A DNA stretch of 45,169 nucleotides from an uncultured Lachnospiraceae bacterium (GCA_947630855.1 CANRJF010000010.1:1-45169); one strand, 5' to 3'; positions 1 through 8,702 are shown, counted from the first letter of the stretch. A program made the numbers and translations. Notes: a model not told the origin generated them from the letters alone.

Positions 1-267
1 AGCAAACATTCCAGAAACAGGAAGGCGGGCATGTTAATCGGGCAGGGGTATTCCATGCAGCAGGCCATGGATGAAGTGAAAATGGTGGTGGAAGGCGTTT
101 ATTCCGCCAAAGCAGCCATTGCATTAGGAGAAAAATACCAGGTTGACCTTCCCATTATTGAGGAGGTAAATGATGTGCTGTTTCATGGAAAAACAGCAAA
201 AGACGCGGTAAATGAACTTATGCTCCGAAATAAAAAGGCGGAAAACACAGATTTGGAATGGGAGTAA
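1..267 (+). CDS. gpsA: Glycerol-3-phosphate dehydrogenase [NAD(P)+], C-terminal end (partial)
   Basis: The frame is open from the first base, so the gene starts outside the window; 88 C-terminal residues are visible. The segment HSRNRKAGMLIGQGY followed by a helical tail with VEGVYSAKAA and a LPI-EEV-VLF segment is the characteristic end of GpsA, which reduces dihydroxyacetone phosphate to sn-glycerol-3-phosphate for phospholipid synthesis in the cytoplasm. The RNRKAG region belongs to the substrate-binding domain. The stop codon lies three bases before the start chosen for the dut-like gene, so the two genes are probably cotranscribed. Confidence 0.93.
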   Translation, partial: SKHSRNRKAGMLIGQGYSMQQAMDEVKMVVEGVYSAKAAIALGEKYQVDLPIIEEVNDVLFHGKTAKDAVNELMLRNKKAENTDLEWE

Positions 268-269
268 AC

Positions 270-697
270 ATGGAAACCATAAAGATTAAATATTTTTCAG
301 ATGACATAGAAAAGCTTTGTTACATCGACGACAAATCCGACTGGATAGACTTGCGGGCATCCTGTCAGGTGAAATTAAAGGCAGGGGAATTTAAACTGAT
401 TCCTTTGGGGGTTGCCATGGAACTGCCAAAAGGATATGAGGCCCATGTGGTTCCCAGGAGTTCTACGTTTAAAAATTACGGCATTATACAGACCAATAGC
501 TGCGGCGTTATTGACGGCTCCTACTGCGGGGACGAAGATATGTGGCTGTGTATGCCACCAGGGATACAGTCATTGAAAAAAATGACAGAATCTGCCAGTT
601 CCGCATTGTTAAAAACCAGCCCCGGATTGAATTTTTGGAATGTGAGAGATTAGAAAATGCGGACAGGGGAGGATTTGGAACCACCGGAATCAGGTAG
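270..697 (+). pseudogene. dut: dUTP diphosphatase, frameshifted
   Basis: dUTPase hydrolyses dUTP to dUMP and PPi, keeping uracil out of DNA and supplying the dTMP precursor. The N-terminal half reads through the family motifs (DLRAS near the start, VPRSST, then GVIDGSYCGDEDMW). At about 545-551 the frame changes. In the +2 frame the family's C-terminal half resumes as YATRDTVIEKNDRICQFRI and ends with the P-loop-like RGGFGTTGIR and a stop at 695-697. The net change is a loss of one base modulo three. Read without correction the protein ends at 653 with a nonsense tail. ATG 270 is preferred to the in-frame ATG 258 because GGAG at 261-264 lies at proper distance from it. A sequencing error and a true null allele cannot be told apart here. 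Confidence 0.85.
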
Positions 698-786
698 CTT
701 TTTATGGTATGGGTAAAATGCATCTTACACTATATGTTGTATTTTTAAAAACCAAGGCTCGTCAATGTGTACAGAAAAACATAATA

Positions 787-807
787 TATTCGTCAAATTG
801 ACGAATA
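787..807. promoter_or_regulatory. Palindromic operator candidate
   Basis: TATTCGTCAA, one central base, then TTGACGAATA: a perfect 10-bp inverted repeat typical of a dimeric repressor or activator site. Its right arm contains a -35-like TTGACG. The regulator is not identifiable from the sequence. Confidence 0.6.
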
Positions 808-825
808 AGAGCAGGAATCTATACG
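798..825 (+). promoter_or_regulatory. Possible ugpC promoter
   Basis: TTGACG (798-803) with 16 bp to TATACG (820-825). The -35 lies inside the palindrome, so a bound protein would compete with RNA polymerase. The -10 matches only four of six consensus bases. Confidence 0.4.
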
Positions 826-951
826 GATTTCGTCGAAACACCAATAAACAATATTTTATTTTGTGTATTTATCGAATAGCAGAAAAAGAGAATGTTTGTT
901 AAAGTAATAACATAAAGATAAGACAATAAAAGTTTAGGAGGATTTAGACCA

Positions 952-2064
952 ATGGCAAGTTTATCATTAAAGAATATTTGTAAGAGATATCCTAACGGCT
1001 TTGAAGCTGTAAAGGATTTCAATCTTGAAGTAGAAGATAAGGAGTTTATTATTTTCGTAGGACCTTCCGGATGCGGTAAATCTACAACACTTAGAATGAT
1101 TGCAGGTTTGGAGGAGATTTCTTCCGGCGAATTATCTATCGACGGCAAGGTTGTAAATGACGTAGAGCCGAAAGACAGAGATATCGCAATGGTATTCCAG
1201 AACTATGCTTTGTATCCCCATATGACAGTATTTGACAATATGGCATTCGGATTAAAGTTAAGAAAAGTTCCGAAGGCAGAGATTGAGCAGAAAGTACATG
1301 AGGCAGCTAAGATTCTTGACCTGGAGAAATTATTAGACCGTAAGCCAAAGGCTTTATCCGGTGGACAGAGACAGCGTGTTGCTATGGGACGTGCTATCGT
1401 GCGTAATCCTAAGGTATTCCTTATGGATGAGCCTTTATCCAACCTGGATGCTAAGTTAAGGGTGCAGATGCGTTCTGAGATTTCAGGATTACATCAGAGA
1501 TTAGGCGCAACAATCATCTATGTAACACATGACCAGACAGAGGCTATGACCCTTGGTACAAGAATCGTTGTATTAAAAGACGGCGTAATTATGCAGGTTG
1601 ATTCTCCGATTAAATTATACAATGAGCCAAACAACTTGTTCGTTGCAGGATTTATCGGTTCTCCCCAGATGAACTTCGTAGATGCAGTCTGCAGAGTAGA
1701 GGGAGAGAAAGCTACCTTAACATTCGATAAATTTACAGTTACACTTCCACCTGCAAAAGCTAAGAAACTGGCTGACGGCGGATACAACGGAAAGACCGTA
1801 GTTCTTGGTATCAGACCGGATGATATGGGAGATTCTCAGATTGAGATTGAAACACACAAAGACAGCATTATCGAATCCGATGTAACAGGATATGAGTTAT
1901 TAGGTTCTGAAGTATTATTATACTTTACTGTTGCAGGCGTAAGCATGACAGCAAAAGTTGATTCCAGAACAACAGCTCGTCTTGGCGATCATGTTAAATT
2001 AGCTATGGATACACAGAAAATCCATGTATTTGACAAAGAGACAGAGCAGACAATTACAAACTAA
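952..2064 (+). CDS. ugpC: Carbohydrate ABC transporter ATP-binding protein, UgpC/MsmK type
   Basis: A shared ATPase of the MalK/MsmK/UgpC subfamily that energises one or several CUT1 sugar or glycerol-phosphate importers from the cytoplasmic face. Motifs: Walker A GPSGCGKST (about residues 37-45), Q-loop VFQNYALYPHMTV, signature LSGGQRQR (135-142), Walker B VFLMDEP (155-161), switch His in YVTHDQTEA. The C-terminal 130 residues are the regulatory OB-fold (TOBE-type) domain starting after NNLFVAGFIGSPQMNF. At 370 residues it has the family's usual length. No sugar permease or binding protein is adjacent, as expected for a stand-alone MsmK-type ATPase serving several transporters. Codons are biased toward A/T-ending ones, suggesting strong expression. 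The strong AGGAGG and the following terminator make it a single-gene unit. Confidence 0.93.
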   Translation: MASLSLKNICKRYPNGFEAVKDFNLEVEDKEFIIFVGPSGCGKSTTLRMIAGLEEISSGELSIDGKVVNDVEPKDRDIAMVFQNYALYPHMTVFDNMAFGLKLRKVPKAEIEQKVHEAAKILDLEKLLDRKPKALSGGQRQRVAMGRAIVRNPKVFLMDEPLSNLDAKLRVQMRSEISGLHQRLGATIIYVTHDQTEAMTLGTRIVVLKDGVIMQVDSPIKLYNEPNNLFVAGFIGSPQMNFVDAVCRVEGEKATLTFDKFTVTLPPAKAKKLADGGYNGKTVVLGIRPDDMGDSQIEIETHKDSIIESDVTGYELLGSEVLLYFTVAGVSMTAKVDSRTTARLGDHVKLAMDTQKIHVFDKETEQTITN

Positions 2065-2087
2065 TTACAAAACGTGCTATAATAAGG

Positions 2088-2116
2088 GCTGGGCGTATCT
2101 GCGCCCAGCTTCTTTT
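2088..2116 (+). terminator. Rho-independent terminator after ugpC
   Basis: GCTGGGCG (2088-2095), a 6-base loop, CGCCCAGC (2102-2109), followed by a T-rich stretch TTCTTTT. The perfect 8-bp GC-rich stem fits an intrinsic terminator 24 bp after the stop codon. Confidence 0.85.
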
Positions 2117-2127
2117 ATATTGCACAG

Positions 2128-2157
2128 CGAGCAGGGCCGATAAATCTCCCCTGCTCG
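2128..2157 (+). other. Hairpin in the leader of the CdaR-like gene
   Basis: CGAGCAGGG (2128-2136) pairs perfectly with CCCTGCTCG (2149-2157) around a 12-base loop. No T-tract follows, so it is not an ordinary terminator. It sits about 20 bp upstream of the ribosome binding site of the next gene. Confidence 0.5.
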
Positions 2158-2192
2158 ATTCAAAGGAAAATTTATAAGAAGGAGAGGTTTTT

Positions 2193-3299
2193 TTGTTATC
2201 AAATCATAAAATTCAGATTACATTGGAAGAAATGAAGAGTATTTCCAGGCTGGATATGGCACTGTACAATGAAAGAGGCAAACTTGTAGCTGCCACGTTT
2301 GACCAGAAAGAAGATTTAGAGGCGGCAGTGACAAGTTTTGCGGAGTCCATGGCGGAGAGCCAGATGCTGGCAGGTTCCCATTTCTTTAAAGTGCTGGTGG
2401 ATGAAGAAGTGGCATATATCCTGCTTGTGAAATCTGCCACAGAGGAAGCCTATATGGTGGGGAAACTTGCCGTGTGCCAGGTGCGCAATTTGGCGGAGGC
2501 TTACAGGGAGCAGTTTGACAGGAATAATTTTATGCAGAATATTCTTCTGGGAAATATGCTGGTGGTTGACATCTATAACAAGGCAAGAAAATTCCATATT
2601 GAACAGTCAGAACGTGTTGTATATGTAGTGGAAGTGGAAGGAAGCAAAGATGCCTCTATTATGGAGATGGTAAAGGGCATGTTCGGCAATTCCACAAAAG
2701 ATTTTGTCACGGAGGTAGACGAGCAGAATGTAATTCTTGTAAAGGATGTGCGGGATTTAAAGGATGATGAGGCATTGGCTTCCGTGGCAAAAATGCTCTC
2801 GGATAATCTGCACAGCGAGGCAATGGTGCGTGTGCGGGTAGGGTACGGCAACAGGGTGGAGAATTTACAGGATATTACCCGTTCCTACCAGGAAGCAAAA
2901 ATGGCTATTGAGGTGGGTAAGATATTTTATGCCGACCATGAGACGATTCCTTACAGCAAACTTGGAATTGGGCGTTTGATTTACCAGATTCCCATGAGTC
3001 TTTGTGAAATGTTTATCAGGGAAGTGTTTGGAGAGGAAATTCCCAATGTATTTTCAGAGGAAAACGTGGTGACAATTCAGAAGTTCTTTGAGAATAATCT
3101 GAATATTTCGGAGACGGCAAGGCAGCTTTATGTACACCGGAATACACTGGTGTACCGCCTGGAACGGCTGGAGAAAGCCATTGGCCTGGATATCCGCCGT
3201 TTTGATGACGCAATGACATTTAAGATTGCCATTATGGTGCTTTCCCATATGTCCTATCAGCAGGGAACCAATCTGATACAGGAAACGGTGCAGGAATAA
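2193..3299 (+). CDS. CdaR/PucR-family transcriptional regulator
   Basis: The C-terminal part contains a PucR-type helix-turn-helix: FFENNLNISETARQLYVHR then NTLVYRLERLEKAIGLD, about residues 295-340. Before it lies a GGDEF-like middle region of the CdaR/PucR sort (GYGNRVENLQDITRSYQEA). The N-terminal 130 residues look like a ligand-sensing fold. Such proteins bind DNA and respond to small metabolites such as sugar acids or purines; the ligand here is unknown. The start is TTG 2193, chosen because AAGGAGAGG lies 7-8 bases upstream and no better in-frame start exists. Its position directly after the shared sugar ATPase suggests a role in carbon metabolism, which is inference. Length 368 residues. 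Confidence 0.82.
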   Translation: MLSNHKIQITLEEMKSISRLDMALYNERGKLVAATFDQKEDLEAAVTSFAESMAESQMLAGSHFFKVLVDEEVAYILLVKSATEEAYMVGKLAVCQVRNLAEAYREQFDRNNFMQNILLGNMLVVDIYNKARKFHIEQSERVVYVVEVEGSKDASIMEMVKGMFGNSTKDFVTEVDEQNVILVKDVRDLKDDEALASVAKMLSDNLHSEAMVRVRVGYGNRVENLQDITRSYQEAKMAIEVGKIFYADHETIPYSKLGIGRLIYQIPMSLCEMFIREVFGEEIPNVFSEENVVTIQKFFENNLNISETARQLYVHRNTLVYRLERLEKAIGLDIRRFDDAMTFKIAIMVLSHMSYQQGTNLIQETVQE

Positions 3300-3373
3300 C
3301 AAAATTTTATAAAAACTGGAAAAATTCACATACTATATTCCAGGGCATATAAAAGAAGATTTGTAATTTTATA

Positions 3374-3402
3374 TTTTCAAAAGGCTGGCAGTCTGGTATA
3401 AT
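3374..3402 (+). promoter_or_regulatory. Promoter of the Asp23-family gene
   Basis: Extended -10 TGGTATAAT (TATAAT at 3397-3402) with a weak -35 TTTTCA (3374-3379) and 17-bp spacing. Transcription would start near 3409, giving a leader of about 165 nt. Confidence 0.65.
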
Positions 3403-3428
3403 GATTACAAGAAAGAACTTAAATGACA

Positions 3429-3551
3429 GTTCTGCGCACTTGCTGCGCAGAACGTACACGCGCCATGCCGCCTGCGGTATGTGTGCATGTTGTACTTGTT
3501 ACCATGCATCTTTCATTGCCGTTTGTGCCGGATGCGGCATGGTAACAAGTA
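3429..3551 (+). ncRNA. Highly structured 5' leader or intergenic palindromic element
   Basis: Three helices are visible. First, GTTCTGCGCA/TGCGCAGAAC (3429-3438 with 3444-3453), perfect. Second, CATGCCGC with GCGGTATG (3464-3471 with 3474-3481), one wobble. Third, a perfect 15-bp long-range stem, TACTTGTTACCATGC (3493-3507) with GCATGGTAACAAGTA (3537-3551). The segment 3463-3471 can instead pair with 3534-3542 over 9 bp, which would exclude both the second helix and the third. None is followed by a T-tract. It ends 24 bases before the start codon of the next gene. It may be a regulatory leader or a copy of an intergenic repeat. Confidence 0.55.
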
Positions 3552-3575
3552 TATTATATTATTAGGAGGCATTTT

Positions 3576-3953
3576 ATGGCTGAGGATAGAAAAGGTTTTA
3601 AAATTAAAGACGATAAATTAGGAGAGGTAAAAATTGCAGATGAAGTAATTGCCATTATTGCAGGTCTTGCAGCTACGGAAATAGAGGGCGTCAGTTCCAT
3701 GGCTGGTAATATAACCAACGAGCTGGTAAGCAGGCTTGGGATGAAAAATCTTTCCAGGGGAATACGCGTGGAAGTGGAAGAGGGCATTGTCAATGTAAAG
3801 GTTGCATTAAATATCGCTTATGGATATTCTATTCCGGATGTTTCATCTAAGGTGCAGGAAAGGGTAAAAAATGCAGTGGAAAATATGACAGGACTTGAAG
3901 TTTCCGGCGTGAATGTACGAATTGCATCAGTTGATATGGGAAAAAACAAATAA
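3576..3953 (+). CDS. Asp23/Gls24 family envelope stress response protein (YloU/YqhY-like)
   Basis: A small cytoplasmic protein of the Asp23 (DUF322) family, 125 residues, the usual length. Recognisable features are the N-terminal LGEVKIADEVIAIIAGLAAT, the EIEGVSSMAG motif, and a C-terminal region with VQERVKNAVENMTGL and VNVRI. The relatives YqhY and YloU of B. subtilis are linked to fatty-acid or envelope homeostasis, and yqhY sits next to nusB there as here. A strong TAGGAGG ribosome binding site precedes ATG 3576. An intrinsic terminator follows directly, so much of its transcript may end before nusB. Confidence 0.9.
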   Translation: MAEDRKGFKIKDDKLGEVKIADEVIAIIAGLAATEIEGVSSMAGNITNELVSRLGMKNLSRGIRVEVEEGIVNVKVALNIAYGYSIPDVSSKVQERVKNAVENMTGLEVSGVNVRIASVDMGKNK

Positions 3954-3972
3954 TGTTTTCTCTCCGGGTAAG

Positions 3973-3996
3973 GGATGCCTGCCGGCATCCTTTTTT
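3973..3996 (+). terminator. Rho-independent terminator between asp23-like gene and nusB
   Basis: GGATGCC (3973-3979), loop TGCC, GGCATCC (3984-3990) and six T. No promoter for nusB is obvious downstream, so it probably acts as a partial terminator within the operon. Confidence 0.85.
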
Positions 3997-4019
3997 GTCG
4001 ATTGAGGAAAGGGAAGAGG

Positions 4020-4412
4020 ATGACAAGAAGACAGATAAGAGAGCAGATTTTTTTCATTTTGTTTCGCATAGATTTTCATGAGGAAGAAGAATTTAAAGAG
4101 CAGATTGCCCTGGTAATGGATGAGGACGACGGGGAAGATAATGATTTTAAGTATATCCGGGAAAAATCTTTTGATATCCGGGAAAGATTAGATGAGATTG
4201 ACGGGATGATTAATGACAGGACAAAGGGATGGAAGACCAGCAGAATGGGAAAAGTGGATGTGACACTGCTTCGCCTTGCGGTTTATGAGATTATGTTTGA
4301 AAAGGAAATCCCCACCGGAGTGGCAATTAACGAGGCAGTGGAACTGGCAAAAAAATACGGCACAGACGATTCACCGGCATTTATCAATGGTGTGCTGTCC
4401 AGGTTTGCATGA
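4020..4412 (+). CDS. nusB: Transcription antitermination factor NusB
   Basis: NusB binds boxA RNA with NusE (S10) and supports processive transcription of rRNA operons. Family features: N-terminal [14 protein letters not shown], the mid-protein [20 protein letters not shown] helix and the C-terminal [24 protein letters not shown], the most conserved part of NusB. The 130-residue length is typical. ATG 4020 is chosen because AGGAAAGGGAAGAGG precedes it; an upstream in-frame start at 3975 would lie inside the terminator hairpin. The stop overlaps the xseA start by four bases (ATGA), indicating translational coupling. Confidence 0.94.
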   Translation: MTRRQIREQIFFILFRIDFHEEEEFKEQIALVMDEDDGEDNDFKYIREKSFDIRERLDEIDGMINDRTKGWKTSRMGKVDVTLLRLAVYEIMFEKEIPTGVAINEAVELAKKYGTDDSPAFINGVLSRFA

Positions 4413-5608
4413 TTAGGAATATTTATTCTGTCACCCAGGTGAATGGTTATATCAAAAATATGTTTTCACAGGACTTTATGATGAAACATATCTGTGTAAA
4501 AGGGGAAATTTCCAATTGTAAATACCATTCTTCCGGGCACATCTATTTTACACTGAAGGACGAAAAAGCTGCAATCAGCGGGGTAATGTTTGCCGGTGCC
4601 CGCACAGGTTTACAGTTTCGGATGCAGGAAGGGGATAAGGTGGTAGTTACCGGTTCCATTGAAGTGTATGAAAGGGACGGACGCTATCAGCTTTATGCCA
4701 GAGAAATTAAAAAAGACGGCGCAGGGGATTTGTATCTGCGTTTTCAGGCGTTAAAAAAGGAATTGGAAGAGATGGGGATGTTTGCCCCGGAATACAAAAA
4801 GCCAATTCCCAGATATATTAAAACCCTGGGAGTAGTAACGGCTGCCACAGGGGCGGCGGTACAGGATATCCGCAATATTGCAGGAAGGAGAAATCCTTAT
4901 GTGCAGATAATCCTTTACCCCGCCCAGGTGCAGGGGGAAGGAGCGGCAATAAGCATTGTAAATGGAATCCGTGCCCTGGAACAGTATGGCGTGGACGTAA
5001 TGATAGTGGGAAGAGGGGGCGGTTCCATTGAAGATTTGTGGGCATTTAATGAGGAGATAGTGGCAAGGGCAATTTTTGACTGTGAAGTGCCGGTTATATC
5101 GGCGGTAGGCCATGAGACAGATTTTACCATTGCAGATTATGTGGCGGATATGCGCGCCCCCACCCCTTCGGCAGGGGCTGAACTTGCTGTGTATGACATA
5201 TTTGAGCTGCAAAGGGGAATGGAAGGATTACGGCAGGGGTTAAACTATGGCATGGAGTTTAAATGGAATCTGGCGTTAAACCGATATCAGTTCCTTATGC
5301 ATAGCCTGCAAAAGAAAAGCCCCATGGCTCTATTAAACGGGAAAAAACAGTATTCCATGCAGTTGGAAAACCAATTGGAGCAGATAATTAAGCAGAGGAT
5401 AAGCGACAGCCGGTATCGTCTGGGGGTTCTTGCAGGGAAAATGGACGGGCTGTCTCCAGCAAAGAAATTAAATCAGGGTTTGGCATTTGTCACAGATACG
5501 AAAGATAAGCGTGTCAGCCAGGCGTCCAGCGTGAAGAACGGTGATGTGTTAAAGCTGCGGTTCGCAGACGGAATCGTAAAGGCAAGGGCAGAACAGGTAT
5601 ACCTGTGA
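4409..5608 (+). CDS. xseA: Exodeoxyribonuclease VII large subunit
   Basis: Catalytic subunit of ExoVII, which degrades single-stranded DNA to oligonucleotides during repair. An N-terminal OB-fold (about residues 1-100, with [22 protein letters not shown]) is followed by the conserved nuclease region: [15 protein letters not shown], then [17 protein letters not shown] and [26 protein letters not shown]. The rest is a long helical segment and a C-terminal strand domain. The 399 residues match clostridial XseA. Start overlaps nusB; the small subunit follows after 53 bases. Confidence 0.95.
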   Translation: MIRNIYSVTQVNGYIKNMFSQDFMMKHICVKGEISNCKYHSSGHIYFTLKDEKAAISGVMFAGARTGLQFRMQEGDKVVVTGSIEVYERDGRYQLYAREIKKDGAGDLYLRFQALKKELEEMGMFAPEYKKPIPRYIKTLGVVTAATGAAVQDIRNIAGRRNPYVQIILYPAQVQGEGAAISIVNGIRALEQYGVDVMIVGRGGGSIEDLWAFNEEIVARAIFDCEVPVISAVGHETDFTIADYVADMRAPTPSAGAELAVYDIFELQRGMEGLRQGLNYGMEFKWNLALNRYQFLMHSLQKKSPMALLNGKKQYSMQLENQLEQIIKQRISDSRYRLGVLAGKMDGLSPAKKLNQGLAFVTDTKDKRVSQASSVKNGDVLKLRFADGIVKARAEQVYL

Positions 5609-5661
5609 GCCAAATGTGTATACTTTGGAGTATGACAATATCAGGGCAGGTGGAGAATTAG

Positions 5662-5877
5662 ATGGAAGAAAAAAAAGAACCGGGTTTGGAAGAATTGTTT
5701 TTGGAGATAGAGGACATCATTACCCAGATGGAAGATAGGGAAGTATCATTAGAGCAGTCCTTTCTTCTTTATGAGGCAGGCATGAAGAAGTTAAAGCAGT
5801 GTAATGATAAAATTGATATGGTGGAGAAAAAGATGCTGGTTTTAAACGGTGATGGAACCACCGAAGATTTCAATTAA
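5662..5877 (+). CDS. xseB: Exodeoxyribonuclease VII small subunit
   Basis: A 71-residue acidic helical protein with the XseB pattern: LEELFLEIEDIITQMEDREVSLEQSFLLYEAGM followed by K..C and a lysine-rich turn. Several copies form a coiled coil on the large subunit and are needed for ExoVII activity. It is placed directly after xseA, as in most bacteria. A GGTGGAGAA ribosome binding site precedes ATG 5662. Confidence 0.94.
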   Translation: MEEKKEPGLEELFLEIEDIITQMEDREVSLEQSFLLYEAGMKKLKQCNDKIDMVEKKMLVLNGDGTTEDFN

Positions 5878-5920
5878 AAAATGAAATATTAAATGATTTT
5901 TAAACTAAGAGGAAATTAGC

Positions 5921-6808
5921 ATGAATATAAAATCAGAATTAGAGAAACGAGTTTCTGATATCGAGGAGATAATAGAAGAATTTCTCCCTGAGGAAGAAGG
6001 ATATCAGAAAACCGTGCTGGAAGCCATGAATTACAGCATCCGGGCGGGAGGAAAAAGGCTCCGTCCCATGTTAATGCAGGAGACATACAGGCTTTTTGGC
6101 GGAAATTCAAAAGTGATTCAACCTTTTATGGCGGCTATTGAGATGATTCATACCTATTCTCTGGTGCATGATGATTTGCCTGCCATGGATAATGATGAAT
6201 ACCGCAGGGGAAAAAAGACCACCCATGCAGTGTACGGGGAAGCAATGGGGATTTTAGCGGGGGATGCCCTGTTAAATTATGCCTACGAAACAGCGGCAAA
6301 AGCCTTTTTGTGGGAGCCGGAAAATAAAAGGCTGGGGGAGGCATTTGCCCTTTTGGCAGGAAAAGCCGGAGTATACGGCATGGTGGGAGGACAGACGGCA
6401 GACGTGGAGTCGGAGGGACAGATAATAGATGCCGGGAAACTGGATTTTATCTACCGGCTGAAAACCAGCGCACTTTTAGAAGCCTCCATGCTGGTGGGAG
6501 CCATTCTTGCAGGGGCGGATAAAGAACAGCAAAAAGTAATCCAGTCGGTGGCAGGCAAAGTGGGGCTTGCCTTTCAGATTCAGGATGATATTTTAGATGA
6601 GACAAGTTCCCTGGAAGTTTTGGGAAAGCCTGTGGGAAGTGACAAAAAAAATCATAAGTTTACCTACGTCACATTTGAAGGCATTGAAAAGGCAGGAAAA
6701 AAGGTGGAGAGCCTTACTATGGAAGCCATGGAGGAATTAAACAGTCTGACCGTCAAAAATGATTTTTTGTGGGAATTATTGTTATATTTAATACATCGAG
6801 AGAAATAG
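5921..6808 (+). CDS. ispA: Farnesyl/geranyl diphosphate synthase
   Basis: Polyprenyl synthetase that condenses IPP with allylic diphosphates to make C15 (possibly C20) isoprenoids. First aspartate-rich motif SLVHDDLPAMDND and second FQIQDDILDETSS bind the Mg-diphosphate; GGKRLRP near residue 43-49 binds IPP. At 295 residues it is a typical bacterial short-chain enzyme. It sits immediately before dxs, so two steps of the same pathway are cotranscribed (10-base gap). Product chain length cannot be decided by reading. Confidence 0.93.
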   Translation: MNIKSELEKRVSDIEEIIEEFLPEEEGYQKTVLEAMNYSIRAGGKRLRPMLMQETYRLFGGNSKVIQPFMAAIEMIHTYSLVHDDLPAMDNDEYRRGKKTTHAVYGEAMGILAGDALLNYAYETAAKAFLWEPENKRLGEAFALLAGKAGVYGMVGGQTADVESEGQIIDAGKLDFIYRLKTSALLEASMLVGAILAGADKEQQKVIQSVAGKVGLAFQIQDDILDETSSLEVLGKPVGSDKKNHKFTYVTFEGIEKAGKKVESLTMEAMEELNSLTVKNDFLWELLLYLIHREK

Positions 6809-6818
6809 AGGTACCAGC

Positions 6819-8702
6819 ATGGTATTGGAGAAGATAAAACAGGAGAACGATATTAAAAACTTGGAAAAAGAGGAACTGCCTGTTCTGGCAGAGGAAATCC
6901 GTCAGTTTCTTATTGAAAAGATTTCCGTATCCGGGGGGCATCTGGCATCCAACCTGGGAGTGGTGGAACTTACCATGGCGCTGCATCTTGCTTTTTCCCT
7001 GCCGGAGGATAAGATTGTGTGGGATGTGGGGCATCAGTCATACACCCATAAGATTCTTACCGGAAGGCGTGCGGGATTTGACGAACTGCGGAAATACGGG
7101 GGTATGAGCGGTTTCCCCAAGAGAAAAGAAAGCGACTGCGACTGTTTTGATACGGGGCACAGTTCCACATCTATTTCTGCCGGGTTAGGGTATGCCCTGG
7201 CAAGGCAGATTAAGGGGGAAGATTACAAAGTCGTGTCTGTAATTGGGGATGGGGCGCTTACAGGGGGCATGGCTTATGAGGCGTTAAACAATGCGTCACG
7301 TATACGTTCTAATTTTATTATTGTTTTAAATGACAATAATATGTCAATTTCCGAGAATGTAGGGGGATTGTCCAAACATTTAAGCAATTTAAGGACGGCA
7401 GAGTCCTACCAGGTGGTAAAAACAGGGATTGCCAACTCTTTAAGCCAGATTCCCGTGTACGGCGAACAGATTGTAGATAGAATCCGAAAGACAAAAAGCG
7501 GAATCAAACAGCTTTTTGTACCCGGCATGTTGTTTGAGAATATGGGAATCCTTTATTTAGGCCCGGTGGACGGGCACAATATTAACGGCATGGTAAAAGT
7601 GTTAAAAGAGGCATCCAGGCTTCAGGGGCCTGTATTGGTGCATGTCATAACCCAGAAGGGAAGAGGATATGCCCCGGCGGAGCGTCATCCCGCAAGATTC
7701 CACGGGACGGAGCCTTTTGACATAGAAACAGGCCTTCCTTTGAAAAAAAGGACAAAAGCCAGTTATACGGATATTTTTTCCACCGTTATGCGCAAAATGG
7801 GGGACAGAAACGATAAAGTGGTGGCAGTGACAGCGGCAATGGCAGACGGCACAGGGTTAAAACGTTTCCGCAATATGTTTCCGGAACGGTTTTTTGACGT
7901 GGGGATTGCAGAGGAACATGCCGTTACATTTGCGGCAGGATTAGCGGCGGCAGGATTAAGGCCGGTGGTGGCTGTGTATTCCTCTTTTTTGCAGAGGGCC
8001 TTTGACCAGGTGCTTCATGACGTATGCATTCAGAATCTTCCCGTAGTATTTGCCATAGACAGGGCAGGCCTTGTGGGAAGCGACGGGGAAACCCATCAGG
8101 GGATTTTTGATATATCCTACCTTTCCTGTATACCCAATATGACTATTATGGCGCCGAAAAATAAATGGGAACTTTCCGACATGGTCAAATTCGGGGTGAA
8201 ATTTCCAAGCCCTGTTGCTATCCGCTATCCCAGGGGAGAGGCATATGACGGATTAAAGGAATTCAGGGAACCCATTGTCTACGGGAAAAGCGAGATGCTC
8301 TATGAGGAATCGGAGATTTGCCTTTTTGCCCTGGGCAGTATGGTAAAAGTGGCTAAGACAGTGAGGGAACAGCTAAAAGAGGAGGGCCATCAGGTGACAC
8401 TGGTGAACGCAAGGTTTGCAAAGCCCTTAGACGAAGAACTTCTTATTAAGATGGCAGAAAAACACAAACTCCTTGTCACATTGGAGGAAAATGTCATTGA
8501 CGGCGGTTTTGGGGAACATGTGACAGAATTTTTAAGCCGTCAGAAAAAGAAAATTTCCATTATCAATATTGCCATTCCCGATGATTATGTAGAACACGGC
8601 AATGTAAATATTCTTCGGAAAGAAGTGGGCATTGACGAGGAATCCGTAAGAAATAGGATTATAGAGGAATATACTTCAGTCAAAGACACCCCGGCAATGT
8701 GA
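6819..8702 (+). CDS. dxs: 1-deoxy-D-xylulose-5-phosphate synthase
   Basis: Thiamine-diphosphate transketolase-like enzyme joining pyruvate and glyceraldehyde-3-phosphate, first step of the MEP isoprenoid pathway and a source for thiamine and pyridoxal. Visible features: VWDVGHQSYTHKILTGR, the ThDP motif VIGDGALTGGMAYEALNN, the pyrimidine-domain glutamate in FFDVGIAEEHAVTFAAGLA, and a C-terminal transketolase domain with LEENVIDGGFGEHV. Length 627 residues, standard. Follows ispA by 10 bases. Confidence 0.96.
   Translation: MVLEKIKQENDIKNLEKEELPVLAEEIRQFLIEKISVSGGHLASNLGVVELTMALHLAFSLPEDKIVWDVGHQSYTHKILTGRRAGFDELRKYGGMSGFPKRKESDCDCFDTGHSSTSISAGLGYALARQIKGEDYKVVSVIGDGALTGGMAYEALNNASRIRSNFIIVLNDNNMSISENVGGLSKHLSNLRTAESYQVVKTGIANSLSQIPVYGEQIVDRIRKTKSGIKQLFVPGMLFENMGILYLGPVDGHNINGMVKVLKEASRLQGPVLVHVITQKGRGYAPAERHPARFHGTEPFDIETGLPLKKRTKASYTDIFSTVMRKMGDRNDKVVAVTAAMADGTGLKRFRNMFPERFFDVGIAEEHAVTFAAGLAAAGLRPVVAVYSSFLQRAFDQVLHDVCIQNLPVVFAIDRAGLVGSDGETHQGIFDISYLSCIPNMTIMAPKNKWELSDMVKFGVKFPSPVAIRYPRGEAYDGLKEFREPIVYGKSEMLYEESEICLFALGSMVKVAKTVREQLKEEGHQVTLVNARFAKPLDEELLIKMAEKHKLLVTLEENVIDGGFGEHVTEFLSRQKKKISIINIAIPDDYVEHGNVNILRKEVGIDEESVRNRIIEEYTSVKDTPAM

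Larger units (their letters stand above)
698..951 (+). other. Intergenic region upstream of ugpC
   Basis: No gene is seen. It holds a perfect 10-bp inverted repeat at 787-807, a possible promoter overlapping it, and further TCGTCAA/TCGTCGA half-sites near 754 and 830. The last 60 bases are AT-rich and end in a strong AGGAGG ribosome binding site just before the ATG at 952. Confidence 0.7.
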
